DNA of 64,000 nt from Sycon ciliatum (GCF_964019385.1 NC_088653.1:9205290-9269289); one strand, 5' to 3'; shown: positions 31,906-43,254, counted from the first letter of the stretch. A program made the numbers and translations. Notes: generated by a model not told the origin, from the letters alone.

Positions 31906-32117
31906 CTATGTCTCTCTGTTGATGTATGCAAGTTGCTCTAACATTTTACTCAACAAAACATCTGTAACCTACCATTACGTAATGCACAATGTATTCTCGG
32001 CCGTGTACCTCTCATTGATTTGACTCCCAGTGGTGTGGATGATATTGACACTAGCTGATGTTGATATCAGAGCCATGTGTGTTGCTTGTTGTATATTTGT
32101 TACTCTCCACACTGCAG

Positions 32118-32295
32118 CTGGCCACCGATTTCCCGGACATATTCCGGAAGCGTCGGGTGCAAGCCGTCCAGCCGGTCTCCGCCGGAGCTACTGCCACCGC
32201 TGTTCAATCAGACTCGGCAGAGAGCATTCCTTCTGGCAGCCAGTCACACTCTGATCAAGCCAGTCAGTCCACTGCCGCTCGGCAAGATGATGCTG
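32118..32295 (+). CDS. Host gene exon 3 of 6
   Basis: The acceptor is CACTGCAG and the donor is G|GTAAAG. The exon is 178 nt, enters in phase 0 and leaves in phase 1. It encodes LATDFPDIFRKRRVQAVQPV and a Ser/Gln/Ala-rich stretch, probably a disordered linker. Confidence 0.72.
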
Positions 32296-32620
32296 GTAAA
32301 GTTGAATGTGCTCAATACACCATGTGTGCTCCCTGTATGCTAGTGTTAGTTTACTTGTGTGCAAATGTCTACTTCACACTATCTTGCAACACAACTTGAT
32401 CTATGGGCTTGCTCAGGTCTCAAAGAGAACTTCAGTTTGCATGGGATTCTATGCGAAAAAATGAATTATTTTCTATGTGGATAATGAACACATGACTGGT
32501 TAGGTATGTGTTATGCTAACCTTGATGATTTGATACCCATTCCTATAATCGAATACTTCTGCACAGAGACAGGGATAGTTTTAAAATCTGTTTTCTGTTC
32601 TTTCCTGTTGAATGTATCAG

Positions 32621-32681
32621 GCCATGCTGAGCATCACGCTGGTCATGGAAGCTGTGGGATTTTCCTATCCACTTCACCACT
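32621..32681 (+). CDS. Host gene exon 4 of 6
   Basis: The acceptor is GAATGTATCAG and the donor is CT|GTAAGT. The exon is 61 nt, from phase 1 to phase 2. It encodes HAEHHAGHGSCGIFLSTSP. It is supported mainly by consensus splice sites and phase agreement with its neighbours. Confidence 0.62.
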
Positions 32682-33323
32682 GTAAGTTCTACTCATGAAT
32701 TACTCAACAATGAAGTATAGAACCGTTGAATCAGTCCTAGGTAAAGTTCAGTGAAATGTACTGCACCATTTCCAACATAATGAGTCAGCCCGGCCCAGTG
32801 AGTGAGTTCTCAGACCATGATTGTGCAATGACAGGTATATGTATCATGATCAAGTCCTGACTTGAAGAGGATTGCTTCAATTGTGCTGTACACCACAGTG
32901 AGTTGGGAACACGAGGTGTGGAAAACAGGGCAACATTGATGCAGAAAGTGGGTTTTCACCTTTCCCATAATTATATTGTTGGATCTGAATTTTCCTCTCC
33001 ATCCGTAAAAAAGCGGCATCTGACACCTTTGCATGTGGTCTTTTCATGTGGTATTTTCATGTGGCGGTGTCGTCATCCCTAGAAACCAGAAAGGTCTTAT
33101 TGAGCTGTGTAGTTCCCAGATCCTCTTTAAAACACCCTTCCCTATTTGAAGTACATAAGCAGAAGAAAGTAAAGATCGCAGATACGCAACCAAATCGGCT
33201 ATGCAATTGTGTTGAGAAACACAACTAGTTTAGGAAGTTTTGCTTGTACAAGGCCACCACCATGCCTGACATACCAGGGTGGCAGATGTAGCACGTGACA
33301 GCGAGGCTAACTTAGTATCACAA

Positions 33324-33588
33324 CAAGAGTACATGAAAACCAGAGTGTGCAGCTTGGGGCCTTTTCTGCTATGGGTGTCTGTCACGGCGAAATTCCGTGA
33401 TTACATCATATTTGGCCCAGATCTAGGCGGGAAATGGCGTAGTGCGTACAACTGAGCTGCAGTTGTGCAGAAAGAGACCTGCTTGAATCCTGCTTGTACG
33501 CACTACATCACTAAAATGATGTAATCACGGAATTTCGCCGTGACAGCAACCCATCCGAGCTGCACACTCTGGTTTTCATGTACTCTTG
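33324..33588. mobile_element. Inverted-repeat element 2 with 7-bp target duplication
   Basis: It starts CAAGAGTACATGAAAACCAG and ends with the inverted CTGGTTTTCATGTACTCTTG. ATCACAA flanks both sides (33317-33323 and 33589-33595). A second inverted pair inside includes GTCACGGCGAAATTCCGTGA. It is 265 bp and has no ORF. It shares terminal bases and duplication length with the element at 29678-29958. Confidence 0.88.
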
Positions 33589-33739
33589 ATCACAAGCAAT
33601 GCCTGACAAGGTGCAAACCTCGTTAGCTGCATCTATGTTACCCTCACTACGAATACAGGGTAGTGAGTACACAGTTGACAGTGGTTGTCAGAGCAGTTAA
33701 CTGCATGTAAAGTGCTTCACGCTTGCATCACAGCATTTG

Positions 33740-33832
33740 TTAACAATGTACACGCTCACTGGTGTCAGCACTGGTCTTGAACTCAGAACCTTGCGATTAG
33801 CAGGAAAGCCCACAACCACTCGGCCAAAGTAC
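33740..33832 (-). repeat. tRNA-like SINE head
   Basis: Read on the minus strand, TGGCCGAGTGGTTGTGGGCT resembles an A box, and GTTCTGAGTTCAAGACC about 30 bp later resembles a B box. Spacing is that of a tRNA-Ser/Leu-like sequence. It is too mutated to be a functional tRNA gene and is best read as the 5' part of a tRNA-derived SINE. Confidence 0.55.
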
Positions 33833-34194
33833 TGGTCAGTAGGCAGTGGCAATAATTTCCCTACACTGCTTGCTTAATGACATGACCACTTTTTCGCCCG
33901 ACCACGTTTTTTTTGAAGGCCCTGCAAGGCTGCATGGCCTCCACCAGGGAGTCGTAGGGGGTCGTACGACTTCCTGGCTTTCACCAGGGAGCCCTACCCG
34001 TAACACATGCGAGTGTACGTGCATATAGGGCTACCGGTATGGCCTACGACCATGTACACTGTGTGATGCACATCCCCGGACGCTTTTCGCTTGCACGCCT
34101 TCGCTGATCCGCTGCTTTTTGTTTTCCACTTTTTCCAAAGAATTCTCGTAGTTGTGTGTCTTTTTCCTCTCTGATTGCTGCTTGTGTGGACACC

Positions 34195-36255
34195 ATGGAG
34201 GCTCATCAGCCTCGGAACTTTGCGTTTCCAAAGCGAAGTTTCGGGCGAACATCGATCGTTGAGCGTCCGTTTCAACCAGCTTGGTTCGATAAATTCAACT
34301 GGTTGCACTACGACGAGTCGACGGATTCTGTGACCTGCCATTTGTGTTCCTTTGCTGATCAGCGAGGGAAGCTGAAAGTGCCATCGAAGGACTCGGCCTT
34401 CATTTCTAAGGGCTTCAAAAATTGGAAAGATGCCACGGAGGGGTTCCGCCGTCACGAAAAGTCGCTGTGTCATATCGACGCTGTCCAGGTGATGCTTGTG
34501 CTACCGCAGACTGTCCCGGACATTGGTGAGGCGCTAAGTCAAGCCCATGCCAAGGAGAAAGCCCTGAATCGGCGAATGTTCGTGAGAATCCTAGAGAACA
34601 TGAAGTTTTTGGGTCGCCAAGGTCTTCCCTTGCGTGGCCACGACGATGCAGAGTCGAACTTTATGCAACTGCTGCAACTACAGAAGCTACATACTCCCGA
34701 GTTGCGTGCTTGGCTGGAGCGACGTGGGGACAAGTACTGCTCCCCCGAAATCCAGAAAGAAATCCTTCAGCTAATGTCGCATATCATACTCCGGAATGTG
34801 GCCAAGTCCATCCATACTGCTGAGGTGTTCAGCGTAATGGCCGATGAGTGCGCAGACGTATCTAACAAGGAACAGCTGGCATTGTGCTTCCGGTGGGTTG
34901 ACCAGGAGTTGGAAGCTCATGAAGATTTCGTTGGTTTGTGCCAGATTGACAACATATCTGCAGATACGATCGTTGCGGCTATCCGGGACTGCATGCTGCG
35001 ACTCAACCTCCAACTCAAATGTTGGCAAGGCCAATGCTACGACGGTGCCTCAAATATTGCTGGCCACAGATCTGGTGTCGCGAAGCAGTTGGGAGATGAA
35101 GAGCCAAGGGCTCTCTTTGTGCACTGCTACGGGCACTCTCTGAACCTGGCAATGTGCGACACCATCAAGACGACTGTGCTGACCAGAGATTCCCTCGATG
35201 TCACCAGCGAGATCAGCAAGTTAATTAAGTACTCGCAAAAACGGAATGCCCGATTTGACGTCCTGAAGGGTGAGATCTCGCCCAACACACCAGGATTCCG
35301 TGTGCTGTGCCCGACCCGCTGGACAGTGCGAGGCAAGAGTCTGCAAAGCATCCTGGATAACTATCTGGTCTTGCAAGAACTGTGGGATGAAGTTCTGGCT
35401 GGGAGTGTGGACCCCGACGTGCATGCTCGCGTAATCGGAGTGAAGGCTCAAATGGAGACTTTCAACTTCTTCTTTGGAATCAGTTTGGCCCATCTTGTCC
35501 TGGCACATGGTGACAACCTCTCTGTTTCCCTCCAGAGTTCAACAATGTCTGCTGCCGAAGCCCAGAAAATAGCACGTTTGACGGTGAACACAATCACAAA
35601 GATGCGCACAGAGAATTCATTCTCGATGTTCTGGGAGGCTACTGTGGAAAAAAGTCACCAGTTTGATGTCTCTGAACCGCAGTTCCCTCGCAAACGCAAA
35701 CGTCCACATAGGTATGAATGTGGAGATGAGCCAGCATACCACCCCAGCTCCCCGGAAAGCCGCTATCGGCAGCTGTATTATGAAGTGCTTGACAGTGCCA
35801 AGTCCTCCATCCAGACCCGGTTTAATCAGAAGGGCTTCGCCATATACACGCAGATGGAGAACCTTCTCTTGAAGAGTGCCAAAGGGGTTGACGCTACAGA
35901 CGAGTTCAAGGCAGTGACAGAGTTGTACGGCGAGGATCTCGACTCCAACCTCCTTCTGACCCAGTTTTCCCTCCTTCAGACGCAGCTGACCTCTGATGAC
36001 GATGTCACGTTTAGGTCTGTGCTGAAGTTCTTGCGGGGCTACTCCACTTCTCAGAGGCAGCTTCTGTCTGAAGTTGTGAAGCTGGTGCGCTTGATTCTGG
36101 TAAGCCCAGCTACCAATGCCATCAGCGAGAGATCCTTCTCAGCAATGCGGAGAATCAAGACCTATCTCCGCTCCACAATGGGCCAGAGTCGGTTAAATTC
36201 AGTCATGCTCCTCCAGACGCACAAGGACAGGACAGATGCACTGTCTGTGGTGTAG
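34195..36255 (+). CDS. hAT transposase (ZMYM1/TTF-type zinc-finger group)
   Basis: The protein is 686 residues from an ATG in ACCATGG context and has no internal stop. An N-terminal TTF/BED-like zinc finger appears as VTCHLCSFADQ...GFKNWKDATEGFRRHEKSLCH (residues about 45-95). The catalytic-core region contains MADECADVSNKEQ (first acidic site), CWQGQCYDGASNI (second) and VHCYGHSLNLAMCD. The C-terminal dimerisation motif has ATNAISERSFSAMRRIKTYL. Length and order match intact hAT transposases. It sits in an intron of the COR-like gene, in the same orientation. A domesticated gene is less likely because it has no introns and lies among other elements. Confidence 0.92.
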   Translation: MEAHQPRNFAFPKRSFGRTSIVERPFQPAWFDKFNWLHYDESTDSVTCHLCSFADQRGKLKVPSKDSAFISKGFKNWKDATEGFRRHEKSLCHIDAVQVMLVLPQTVPDIGEALSQAHAKEKALNRRMFVRILENMKFLGRQGLPLRGHDDAESNFMQLLQLQKLHTPELRAWLERRGDKYCSPEIQKEILQLMSHIILRNVAKSIHTAEVFSVMADECADVSNKEQLALCFRWVDQELEAHEDFVGLCQIDNISADTIVAAIRDCMLRLNLQLKCWQGQCYDGASNIAGHRSGVAKQLGDEEPRALFVHCYGHSLNLAMCDTIKTTVLTRDSLDVTSEISKLIKYSQKRNARFDVLKGEISPNTPGFRVLCPTRWTVRGKSLQSILDNYLVLQELWDEVLAGSVDPDVHARVIGVKAQMETFNFFFGISLAHLVLAHGDNLSVSLQSSTMSAAEAQKIARLTVNTITKMRTENSFSMFWEATVEKSHQFDVSEPQFPRKRKRPHRYECGDEPAYHPSSPESRYRQLYYEVLDSAKSSIQTRFNQKGFAIYTQMENLLLKSAKGVDATDEFKAVTELYGEDLDSNLLLTQFSLLQTQLTSDDDVTFRSVLKFLRGYSTSQRQLLSEVVKLVRLILVSPATNAISERSFSAMRRIKTYLRSTMGQSRLNSVMLLQTHKDRTDALSVV

Positions 36256-36730
36256 TTGGGCAATGCCTTCGTCGATGTCACCAGCAGTGATCACCGCCGC
36301 TCAATATTTGGCACATTCACGGATGCTGATCTTGCAGCTAAGTAACCCAGCTAGCAGTTTGCCTGTGATTGCTCTTCTTGTCTTATTTCCGCGGGTTTGG
36401 CTTTCGTACACAGCAGTAGGACCATGCACAGTTATAAATATTATACTTATTGTTTCAATGCATATTCTACGCCATCTGTCACATATTATTATTTCTTGCC
36501 TGCATTTCTTTTCCTCGCTAGTTTTGCTGAGAGTTTTGTACACCTATTCAATGGTGGATGAGATAACAGGCTTTGAATGCTGTCCATAGTTGTTTTCTTG
36601 GAAATAGAAAAACAATGCCAAAAGTGCCCAGAATGCAGGATTTTGCACCCTAATTTCAAAATATTTCCGGGGGGAGATCCCCCCCCCCCCCTGGCCGGAC
36701 CACCGCCAACGGAGGTGCTACGCGCCTGGG
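36256..36730 (+). other. 3' flank of the hAT transposase, probably the element's 3' end
   Basis: This is non-coding. The stretch TTTCAAAATATTTCCGGGGG followed by homopolymeric C resembles the subterminal part of many hAT elements. Terminal inverted repeats and an 8-bp duplication could not be matched with a 5' end, so element limits are unresolved. Confidence 0.4.
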
Positions 36731-36755
36731 TAAAGTGTGTGAAGAGAACTGCGTG

Positions 36756-37119
36756 CAGAAGTGTAGGCAGTAGTGCGGGCAGAAGTGTAGGCAGTAGTGT
36801 AGGCAGAAGTGTAGGCAGTAGTGTAGGCAGTAGTGTAGGCAGTAGTGTAGGCAGTAGTGCAGGCAGTAGTGTAGGCAGTAGTGTAGGCAGTAGTGTAGGC
36901 AGTAGTGTAGGCAGTAGTGTAGGCAGTAGTGTAGGCAGTAGTGTAGGCAGTAGTGTAGGCAGTAGTGTAGGCAGTAGTGTAGGCAGTAGTGTAGGCAGTA
37001 GTGTAGGCAGTAGTGAAGGCAGTAGTGTAGGCAGTAGTGTAGGCAGCAGTGTAGGCAGTAGTGTAGGCAGTAGTGTAGGCAGTAGTGCAGGCAGTAGTGT
37101 AGGTAGTAGTGAGGAGTGG
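36756..37119. repeat. 12-bp minisatellite (GTAGGCAGTAGT)n
   Basis: About 30 copies of a 12-bp unit occur with few variants (GAAGG, GCAGG). The + reading Ser-Ser-Val-Gly repeats without stop, which is a consequence of the 12-bp period, not evidence of a protein. Confidence 0.95.
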
Positions 37120-37129
37120 GGGCAGGACT

Positions 37130-38070
37130 GAGCTGCGCGGGAGGGAGTGTGGGAAGGAGTGCTGGCAGGCGCGTGGGCAGGAGTGTGATCAAGAATGCGA
37201 GCAGAGAAGTGAGGGGAGGAGTATGAGCGTGTTCAGAAAGGCTGGCAGGAGTGTGATCAAGAATGCGAGCAGAGAAGTGAGGGGAGGAGTATGAGCGTGT
37301 TCATAAAGGCTGGCAGGAGGGTGGGCAGGTGTGTGGGTAGGAGTGTGATCAGGAATGCGCGCAGAGACGGGTGGGCAGGGGAGTGTGGGCAGGGAGTGTA
37401 GGCAGAGAAAAGAGGGCAGGGAGTGTGGGCAGAGAAGGGTTGGCAGGAGAGTGTGGGCAGGAGTGTGATCAGGAATGCGCGCAGAGAAGTATGGGCAGAG
37501 AGGTATGGGCAGGGAAGTGTGGGCAGGGGAGTCTGGGCAGGGGAGTCTGGGCAGAGTGTACACTGTTCTTCTGAAAGGGGGTCAACTGGGGAAGCTAGGT
37601 CCGCTCACACTGTGGCCAGTAACTGTGTGGGTGCACTAACCAAGGATGGTATGATGTCAGCCAGTAAACACATATCCGTGAACCCGGAGCCATGGTAGAG
37701 AAAGGTGGGCAGGGGAGTGTGGGCAGGGGAGTATGGGCAAGGGAGTGTTGGCAGGGAGTGTGGGCAGAGGAGTGTGGGCAGGGAGTGTGGGCAGGGTGTG
37801 TGGGCAGAGAAGTGTGGGCAGGGGAGTGTGGGCAGAGAAGTGTGGGCAGGGGAGTGTGGGCAGGGGAGTGTGGGTAGAGAAGATTGGGTAGAGAAGTGTG
37901 GGCAGGGGAGTGTGGGCATAGAAGGGTGGGTAGAGAAGTGTGGGCAGGGGAGTGTGGGCATAGAAGTGTGGGCATAGAAGTGTGGGCGGGGGGGGGGGGG
38001 GGGTAGTGTGGGCAGGGGAGTGTGGGCAAAGTGTGCGGACAGGAGTGTGGGCAGGGGTTTGGGCGTTGGC
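37130..38070. repeat. G-rich minisatellite region related to the 12-bp repeat
   Basis: This is a mixed array of GTGTGGGCAGG-type units of about 11-13 bp in two blocks (37130-37560 and 37690-38070), separated by about 130 bp of unique sequence. Runs of GGG and GGGG are frequent. Open readings on both strands are period artefacts. Confidence 0.88.
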
Positions 38071-38361
38071 AAGAGTGTGAGCAGGAATGCGCTCAGGAGT
38101 GCGGCCAGCAATATGGGCATCTACATGTGTGTGCAAGTATCGATTTATCTCATGAAATACTTTTCTGTGTTAGGCCTCAAATCTTCGCTTTTCAAATAAT
38201 TCACAGCGATTTAAAGAGAAAATTTACACAAACTCCAACCTCGTCCCCTTGATATTCCCGCCCTTTCCCTCACTCCTTTGGCCTTTGATGAGCTCATTTA
38301 TGGACAAGCAAAAGGCAACGTCTGACAGCGGAGAATGAGACAGGGGCGGCGCGGGTGGGAA

Positions 38362-38483
38362 CACACTGTCACATTCTCCGCCTTCACCTCCTAGTGTAAC
38401 CTGAATTCCACGTCAGACCTTTCAGGTCCTAGCGGAATTCCTAATTACACCTCGGAGGCTCCGGCTACGAATGTGACAGTGTG
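38362..38483. repeat. Inverted repeat near a recombinase fragment
   Basis: CACACTGTCACATTC (38362-38376) pairs exactly with GAATGTGACAGTGTG (38469-38483). Inner partial pairs include GAATTCC with GGAATTC and CCTCCTAGTGTAA with TTACACCTCGGAGG. It lies 300 bp from the 3' end of the tyrosine recombinase reading and may be a terminal repeat of that element. Confidence 0.65.
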
Positions 38484-38782
38484 ATGTTTAAAGAAAAGAC
38501 CTCACATGAGTAGCAAGGTATGAAATTAATGGCTAATGTATGTTGCCATCGACACTACACTCTGTCAAGAGAAAGAAGCTGGAAGGAAACAGCATGTTAT
38601 AACCGCTGAGGACAGATACACTTTCTCAAATCAATATGAAACAGATTCAACTGTAGTGTTCCACACAAGCAAAGAAACGGCATGGATAGTGAAATAATCA
38701 GGGAGCAGGCGCGCAAGGCATGATCACTATGAGAAACCATGCATAGAAATCGGAACCACAGTCCGCACTTGTAGAAGACTCC

Positions 38783-39448
38783 TCACCCAGTGCTAACCGT
38801 CAAGACGGCTTGGCCAAAAGAAGCTTGGCTGTGCGGTCGGTAATAGTGGCGGATGAATGTGTTGGGCCGTGACCAGTCAGCTGTCGCCAACACATCCGCC
38901 AATGACACCCCGGCTTGTCGTGCAGCGCTAGTGGAGGCACTCCGCGTAGAATGGGCTGAGAAGTCACTTTCAACACCCGCTGCTTGGAGCAGTGTTGTCA
39001 CCCATCTGGCGACAGTTGAGGTCGAGACTGGCTGAAAGGGTCGGCGAGTGGACACAACGAGAGCACTCTGCGCTGGTGTAGTGCGGCTGGACCTAGTCAC
39101 ATCCAGATAGGCTTTGATGCATTCCACTGGGCACAGGATCGGATCAGCCGGCAGACCTGGCACAAAGAACTTCCGCGGGCCGCCAGAGCGTTGTGTTTTG
39201 GTGACGTGAGTCAGCTCAAACTCGACACCATCTGCCAGGAAGCGCATTGCGCGGATATCCAAGTGACAGATCTCACTTACTCTTGCTGCCTTAGCCAGTG
39301 CGAGCAGCATGCACAGCTTCCAGGACAGGTGCGACAGGGTCAAAGCAGTATTCGGGCCCAATGACCGAATGTATTCTAGAACAGTGGCCACGTCCCACGT
39401 ACGTGAATAGCGAGGCAATGGCGGTCGTTGATTGTAGATACCACGCAT
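38783..39448 (-). CDS. DIRS-type tyrosine recombinase, fragment
   Basis: The reading is 221 codons from the first ATG. LLALAKAARVSEICHLD carries the box I Arg, AHSTRSASTSAA carries the His-x-x-Arg of box II, and NTFIRHYYRP carries the nucleophilic Tyr. The opening GIYNQRPPLPRYSRTWDVAT is typical of recombinases in DIRS-like retrotransposons. The core is complete from before box I to the Tyr. No RT or RNase H is found upstream on this strand, where a TG microsatellite begins within 30 bp, so the element is truncated. A Crypton origin is a less favoured alternative. Confidence 0.85.
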   Translation of the reverse strand: MRGIYNQRPPLPRYSRTWDVATVLEYIRSLGPNTALTLSHLSWKLCMLLALAKAARVSEICHLDIRAMRFLADGVEFELTHVTKTQRSGGPRKFFVPGLPADPILCPVECIKAYLDVTRSSRTTPAQSALVVSTRRPFQPVSTSTVARWVTTLLQAAGVESDFSAHSTRSASTSAARQAGVSLADVLATADWSRPNTFIRHYYRPHSQASFGQAVLTVSTG

Positions 39449-39507
39449 AACCCGGACGACGCTAGGCGATTGAAGTAGTTAGTATGTTCCATGTTTGTTC
39501 ATTTTGA

Positions 39508-39672
<165 letters not shown>

Positions 39673-39693
39673 GGTGTGCGTGTGTATCTTCAG

Positions 39694-39770
39694 CCATGCC
39701 ATGTGGTCAACGGACGAACGCATTGCAAACCTGTATCAGGAGGATGAAGCGGAGCTCTCTGAAGAAACAG
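39694..39770 (+). CDS. Host gene exon 5 of 6
   Basis: The acceptor is TGTATCTTCAG and the donor is G|GTGCGT. The exon is 77 nt, from phase 2 to phase 1, and encodes HAMWSTDERIANLYQEDEAE and LSEET. Both phases fit the flanking exons, 7 kb upstream and 2 kb downstream. Confidence 0.66.
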
Positions 39771-40288
39771 GTGCGTTATTCCTTTTAACATAAGACTGCT
39801 CTCTTTATCCTGTTCTCATCTAGTTGCACTCAACTGCCCTTCAATTTGTGTGTTGTTACCATTGTTGTCTTAGTCTGCCTGTATGCTATATACATACACG
39901 AAAACACACAAAAATACATACCTTCTTGTCTACCTTCTTGCTCTATATACACTGGCTTATACTTCATTCCATATTCACCCACATGCAATTGACTATCAAC
40001 AGAAGTGGTGGATATTGCTAGATATTCACCACTTATTCACCACTTTTCCATACTTACTGTAAAGAGAGCAGTACTCGGTGCTGTATGTGTACACGATCGA
40101 TCCTAACAAAAAGTTGAACAAGACTCTGTCAGGAACACATCACTCTCCGATTCATGCAAGAACATGCCAGTCTGTAGTGAAGTAACAACGACTTAAGTTT
40201 GTTCTGCGTACATGTACATGTATGACCAACGTGACTCGTTTGTTGGGCTGTAGGGATGATAAGGTGAATATGGAGAGGTATAAGTATA

Positions 40289-40768
40289 TTTAGAATCGAC
40301 TCGTAAAAACTCCAAGTCAATCTCCCATTGACGCAAACCTCGTTTATTCAACATAATCGTATCCTATCCAATAAAAGCAGTTCATAAAAACAGTTCATAA
40401 AAACAGTTCATAAAAACAGCTTTTTAGGATCGGACCCAGTCCCCATAACAAAGAGAGCTAGCTCCCTTGGCTGCTGTTGGAATATGCAAGAACTGGCCTT
40501 CCAGATAAGGTCTAACAAGGAGAAGTGGCTATAGTTATGAAATGAACACCGGAAACAATGGAGACAGACCACACTCTCATTATAGATACTGGTTATAAAT
40601 AGACCGAATAAGGAAAAGGATCTGATAGCCTATGAAGAGTAAAAGAAATTGAACCGATGACAACAAATACTCGTCCAGCACACGAGTTGTCATAGCAACA
40701 TAAATAACAGCTGTCCACTAATTTTGGTGTTGGAGATTGAGTAGGAGTTTTTACTGGTTGATTCTAAA
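40289..40768. repeat. Imperfect inverted repeat, about 480 bp overall
   Basis: TTTAGAATCGACTCGTAAAA and the following bases (40289-40325) match the reverse complement of 40732-40768 (ending GGTTGATTCTAAA) at about 32 of 37 positions. The interior has three copies of AGTTCATAAAAAC. It may be an old inverted-repeat transposon. No target duplication was resolved. Confidence 0.55.
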
Positions 40769-41771
40769 TACAATAAATGAGGAGGTCGAGGGTTTATGAC
40801 CAATAAAAACTATTATAAAAACCGAGGTCTCCCGAAACAAATGGCGAGGAGACAATAATATGATAACCGCAATCAATAAGACAAGCTGAATCGACATTTG
40901 TGTACACTTTATTCATACAATGTGAAACGGTGGAGACAATGTACAATAAAACGATGAAAATATGCAGAAATTGTGTAGAGAAAACAAGGATTCGAACAAG
41001 TTTTCGTGCACCACTCATCACGAATCGTTGTTGTACTAAAGGACACTGAAACAAAATGTAGCTATCATAGAAAATCTAAGTTAGAGAAATAACACTAAGA
41101 ACAACAGCAGTGAAATTCACAAGTGTGAGTTTTAACAATGAAAGTGAGAGCAAAAACGAGCGAGAGCAAAATCTGTATCATCCTGTCCTGAAATGTGCTG
41201 GAGAAAAGAAAAGTACTGCAAGCAAAGTGAATGCAAATTCCACGCCAGGTAGATCCACCAAGGTGTAGAAGTATTGAAACAATCTCGTTATTGTCAGGTA
41301 TCTAGTTGTAGAAGTGTGGAAGCAATCTCGTTATTGTCAGATGTGAAAACTCTGCCTTCATTCATAGCAAAGTCAACCAGAGTGTTCTGGCAGCATGCAT
41401 TATGAGGCAAATGCACAACTTAAAAACTTGATGTCGAGAAGGACGCGTTCAATCGATAAAACAAGTCAGGAATAGTATAAGTGAGGCAGAGGTTACGAAA
41501 CAAAAGAATAGAAGAATATGATGAATATAAAAGCAAAATTTCCTATCAATTTTCATGAGAGACTTATCAGGAAAATCGATTATCTCCTCGTTGCTTATTT
41601 AATAAAATTGACGGGCTGGAATAGTTTCTAAGGGTATTTGATCATTTGACGTAACGGGCACTTTGTCTGCAGAACATTTATACTGCCTTTGCTGCTTTGG
41701 CAGAAACAGTACCGTATCAGATTGTATATTGGCATCATCAATATATGATCACGTTCCTTTCTGCTTTTCAG

Positions 41772-42094
41772 AGACGTTCTTTAAGAACCCATTCAAGCAT
41801 GCCATCTTCATTGATGATATCCACATCTGGCTGCAATCACTAGGTGCTGCTGGCCTACGTGACAAAGCTCAGAGTCATGGCTTCTTTACGGATCTGGATC
41901 AGGTCAGCAGGCTTATGATCACTGAGAAGAACCACGGTGGCAAATCCCACAACTGTGAGCTGCTGGATATTATCATGGCACAGGAGCGTGATGGCTACAT
42001 CAAGCTGTGCAAGATCGTCAAGGGTTATGGACAACTGTACACAACACGGCTTGAGCAGATGAACAGTTTGCTGAAGGAGAGTGATCGAGTCTAA
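41772..42094 (+). CDS. Host gene terminal exon (possible death-fold C-terminus)
   Basis: The acceptor is TTTCTGCTTTTCAG. Phase 1 entry gives Glu, and the reading ends in TAA at 42092-42094. It encodes 107 residues. The helical pattern VSRLMITEKNHGGKSHNCEL followed by LDIIMAQERDGYIKLCKIV resembles helices of a CARD, a death-fold interaction domain. This is a resemblance by eye only. The six exons together give 1,947 nt, exactly 649 codons with the stop. Confidence 0.72.
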
Positions 42095-42868
42095 TCAGGT
42101 CAGTGATCAGCACACTCCTATATGATTACATCACCACTGCCGGTTGCCATGACATCTACTTGAAAATTGTTTGGCTGCTTGAAGGCCCTCCCATACCATG
42201 CAGCGCAGTGATAGCTTCCACTTAATTGATGTAACACCTGTGCGTAGATCTACTGCACCTAATTTCCTAAGTCCTAAGGCCTTGCACCAGTCTGTTCGGC
42301 TGCTTTCCTGAAAGTCCTTTGCACGAGCGTTTCCCTCAGGACTTGGTGTTTATTTTGATTAGCTCCTTTGCCCGGTCCTCTGTGAGCTTCAAAGTGTGTC
42401 TGCCGGATTGGTCTCATGTTCTGGAGATGTCTACATGAGCTGTAGTTTCTTCGTCAGCGATTTGCTGGTGATAACTCTTCACTTGGGCGCTGTACTGTGC
42501 GAGCACTGAAATTCAAGCTCGTGAAGCACTTTCCAGCTTTTCTTAAATTCCCCGCGGTCAACCATTCTCGCCACCAGACAGCTGGAAGTAAGCAGAAACT
42601 GTCATGTCGTCGGAAGCAATGCTCAATGGTTATGTTAGGATGGTGAATCGGTGCTTCCATGTCGTATAACACAGGCATATCACCGAAAAATCAATTTATT
42701 ATCAAGTGCGAAGATATGCGCCAATTTTAACTAGACGGACCAAGTATGCACTGACGTGTGTTCAGTGCATGTGTGTGCGTGCGTGTGTGCGTGCGTGTGT
42801 GAGTGAGTGCGCGTGTGCGGTGCGTGGTGTGTGTGTATGTGCGTGCGTGGTGTGTATATGTGTGTGCA

Positions 42869-42923
<55 letters not shown>

Positions 42924-43198
42924 GCGTGCGTGCGTGTGCGTGTGCGTGTGTATGCCGGAGTATGTGGTGTGGTGTGTGCGTGTAGAAAAAAATGCAAAAT
43001 GAAAAAATAGGGATTCACTGGCCAGAAAAAGTCACTTCAAACAGCTGTGTGGTGGATACCAGGCTAAAAATAGTGGCGGTCAATTCATCAGCCTTGCAAG
43101 CTGTTGAATGGTGTAATCCCAGCACAAGTTGCTATGTCTAACATAGCTATTCGCTATCATTGCTTCTGCGATGGGCATGTCTGAGGTGAGGTGAGGTG

Positions 43199-43254
<56 letters not shown>

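Noticed and set aside
31693..31941. Ser/Leu-rich proteins over CT tracts (also 48590-48832 and 53368-53961)
   Set aside because: Pure CT microsatellite readings.
36577..37192. Ser-Ser-Val-Gly and Tyr-Cys-Leu-His repeat proteins
   Set aside because: Both are readings of a 12-bp tandem repeat, one per strand.
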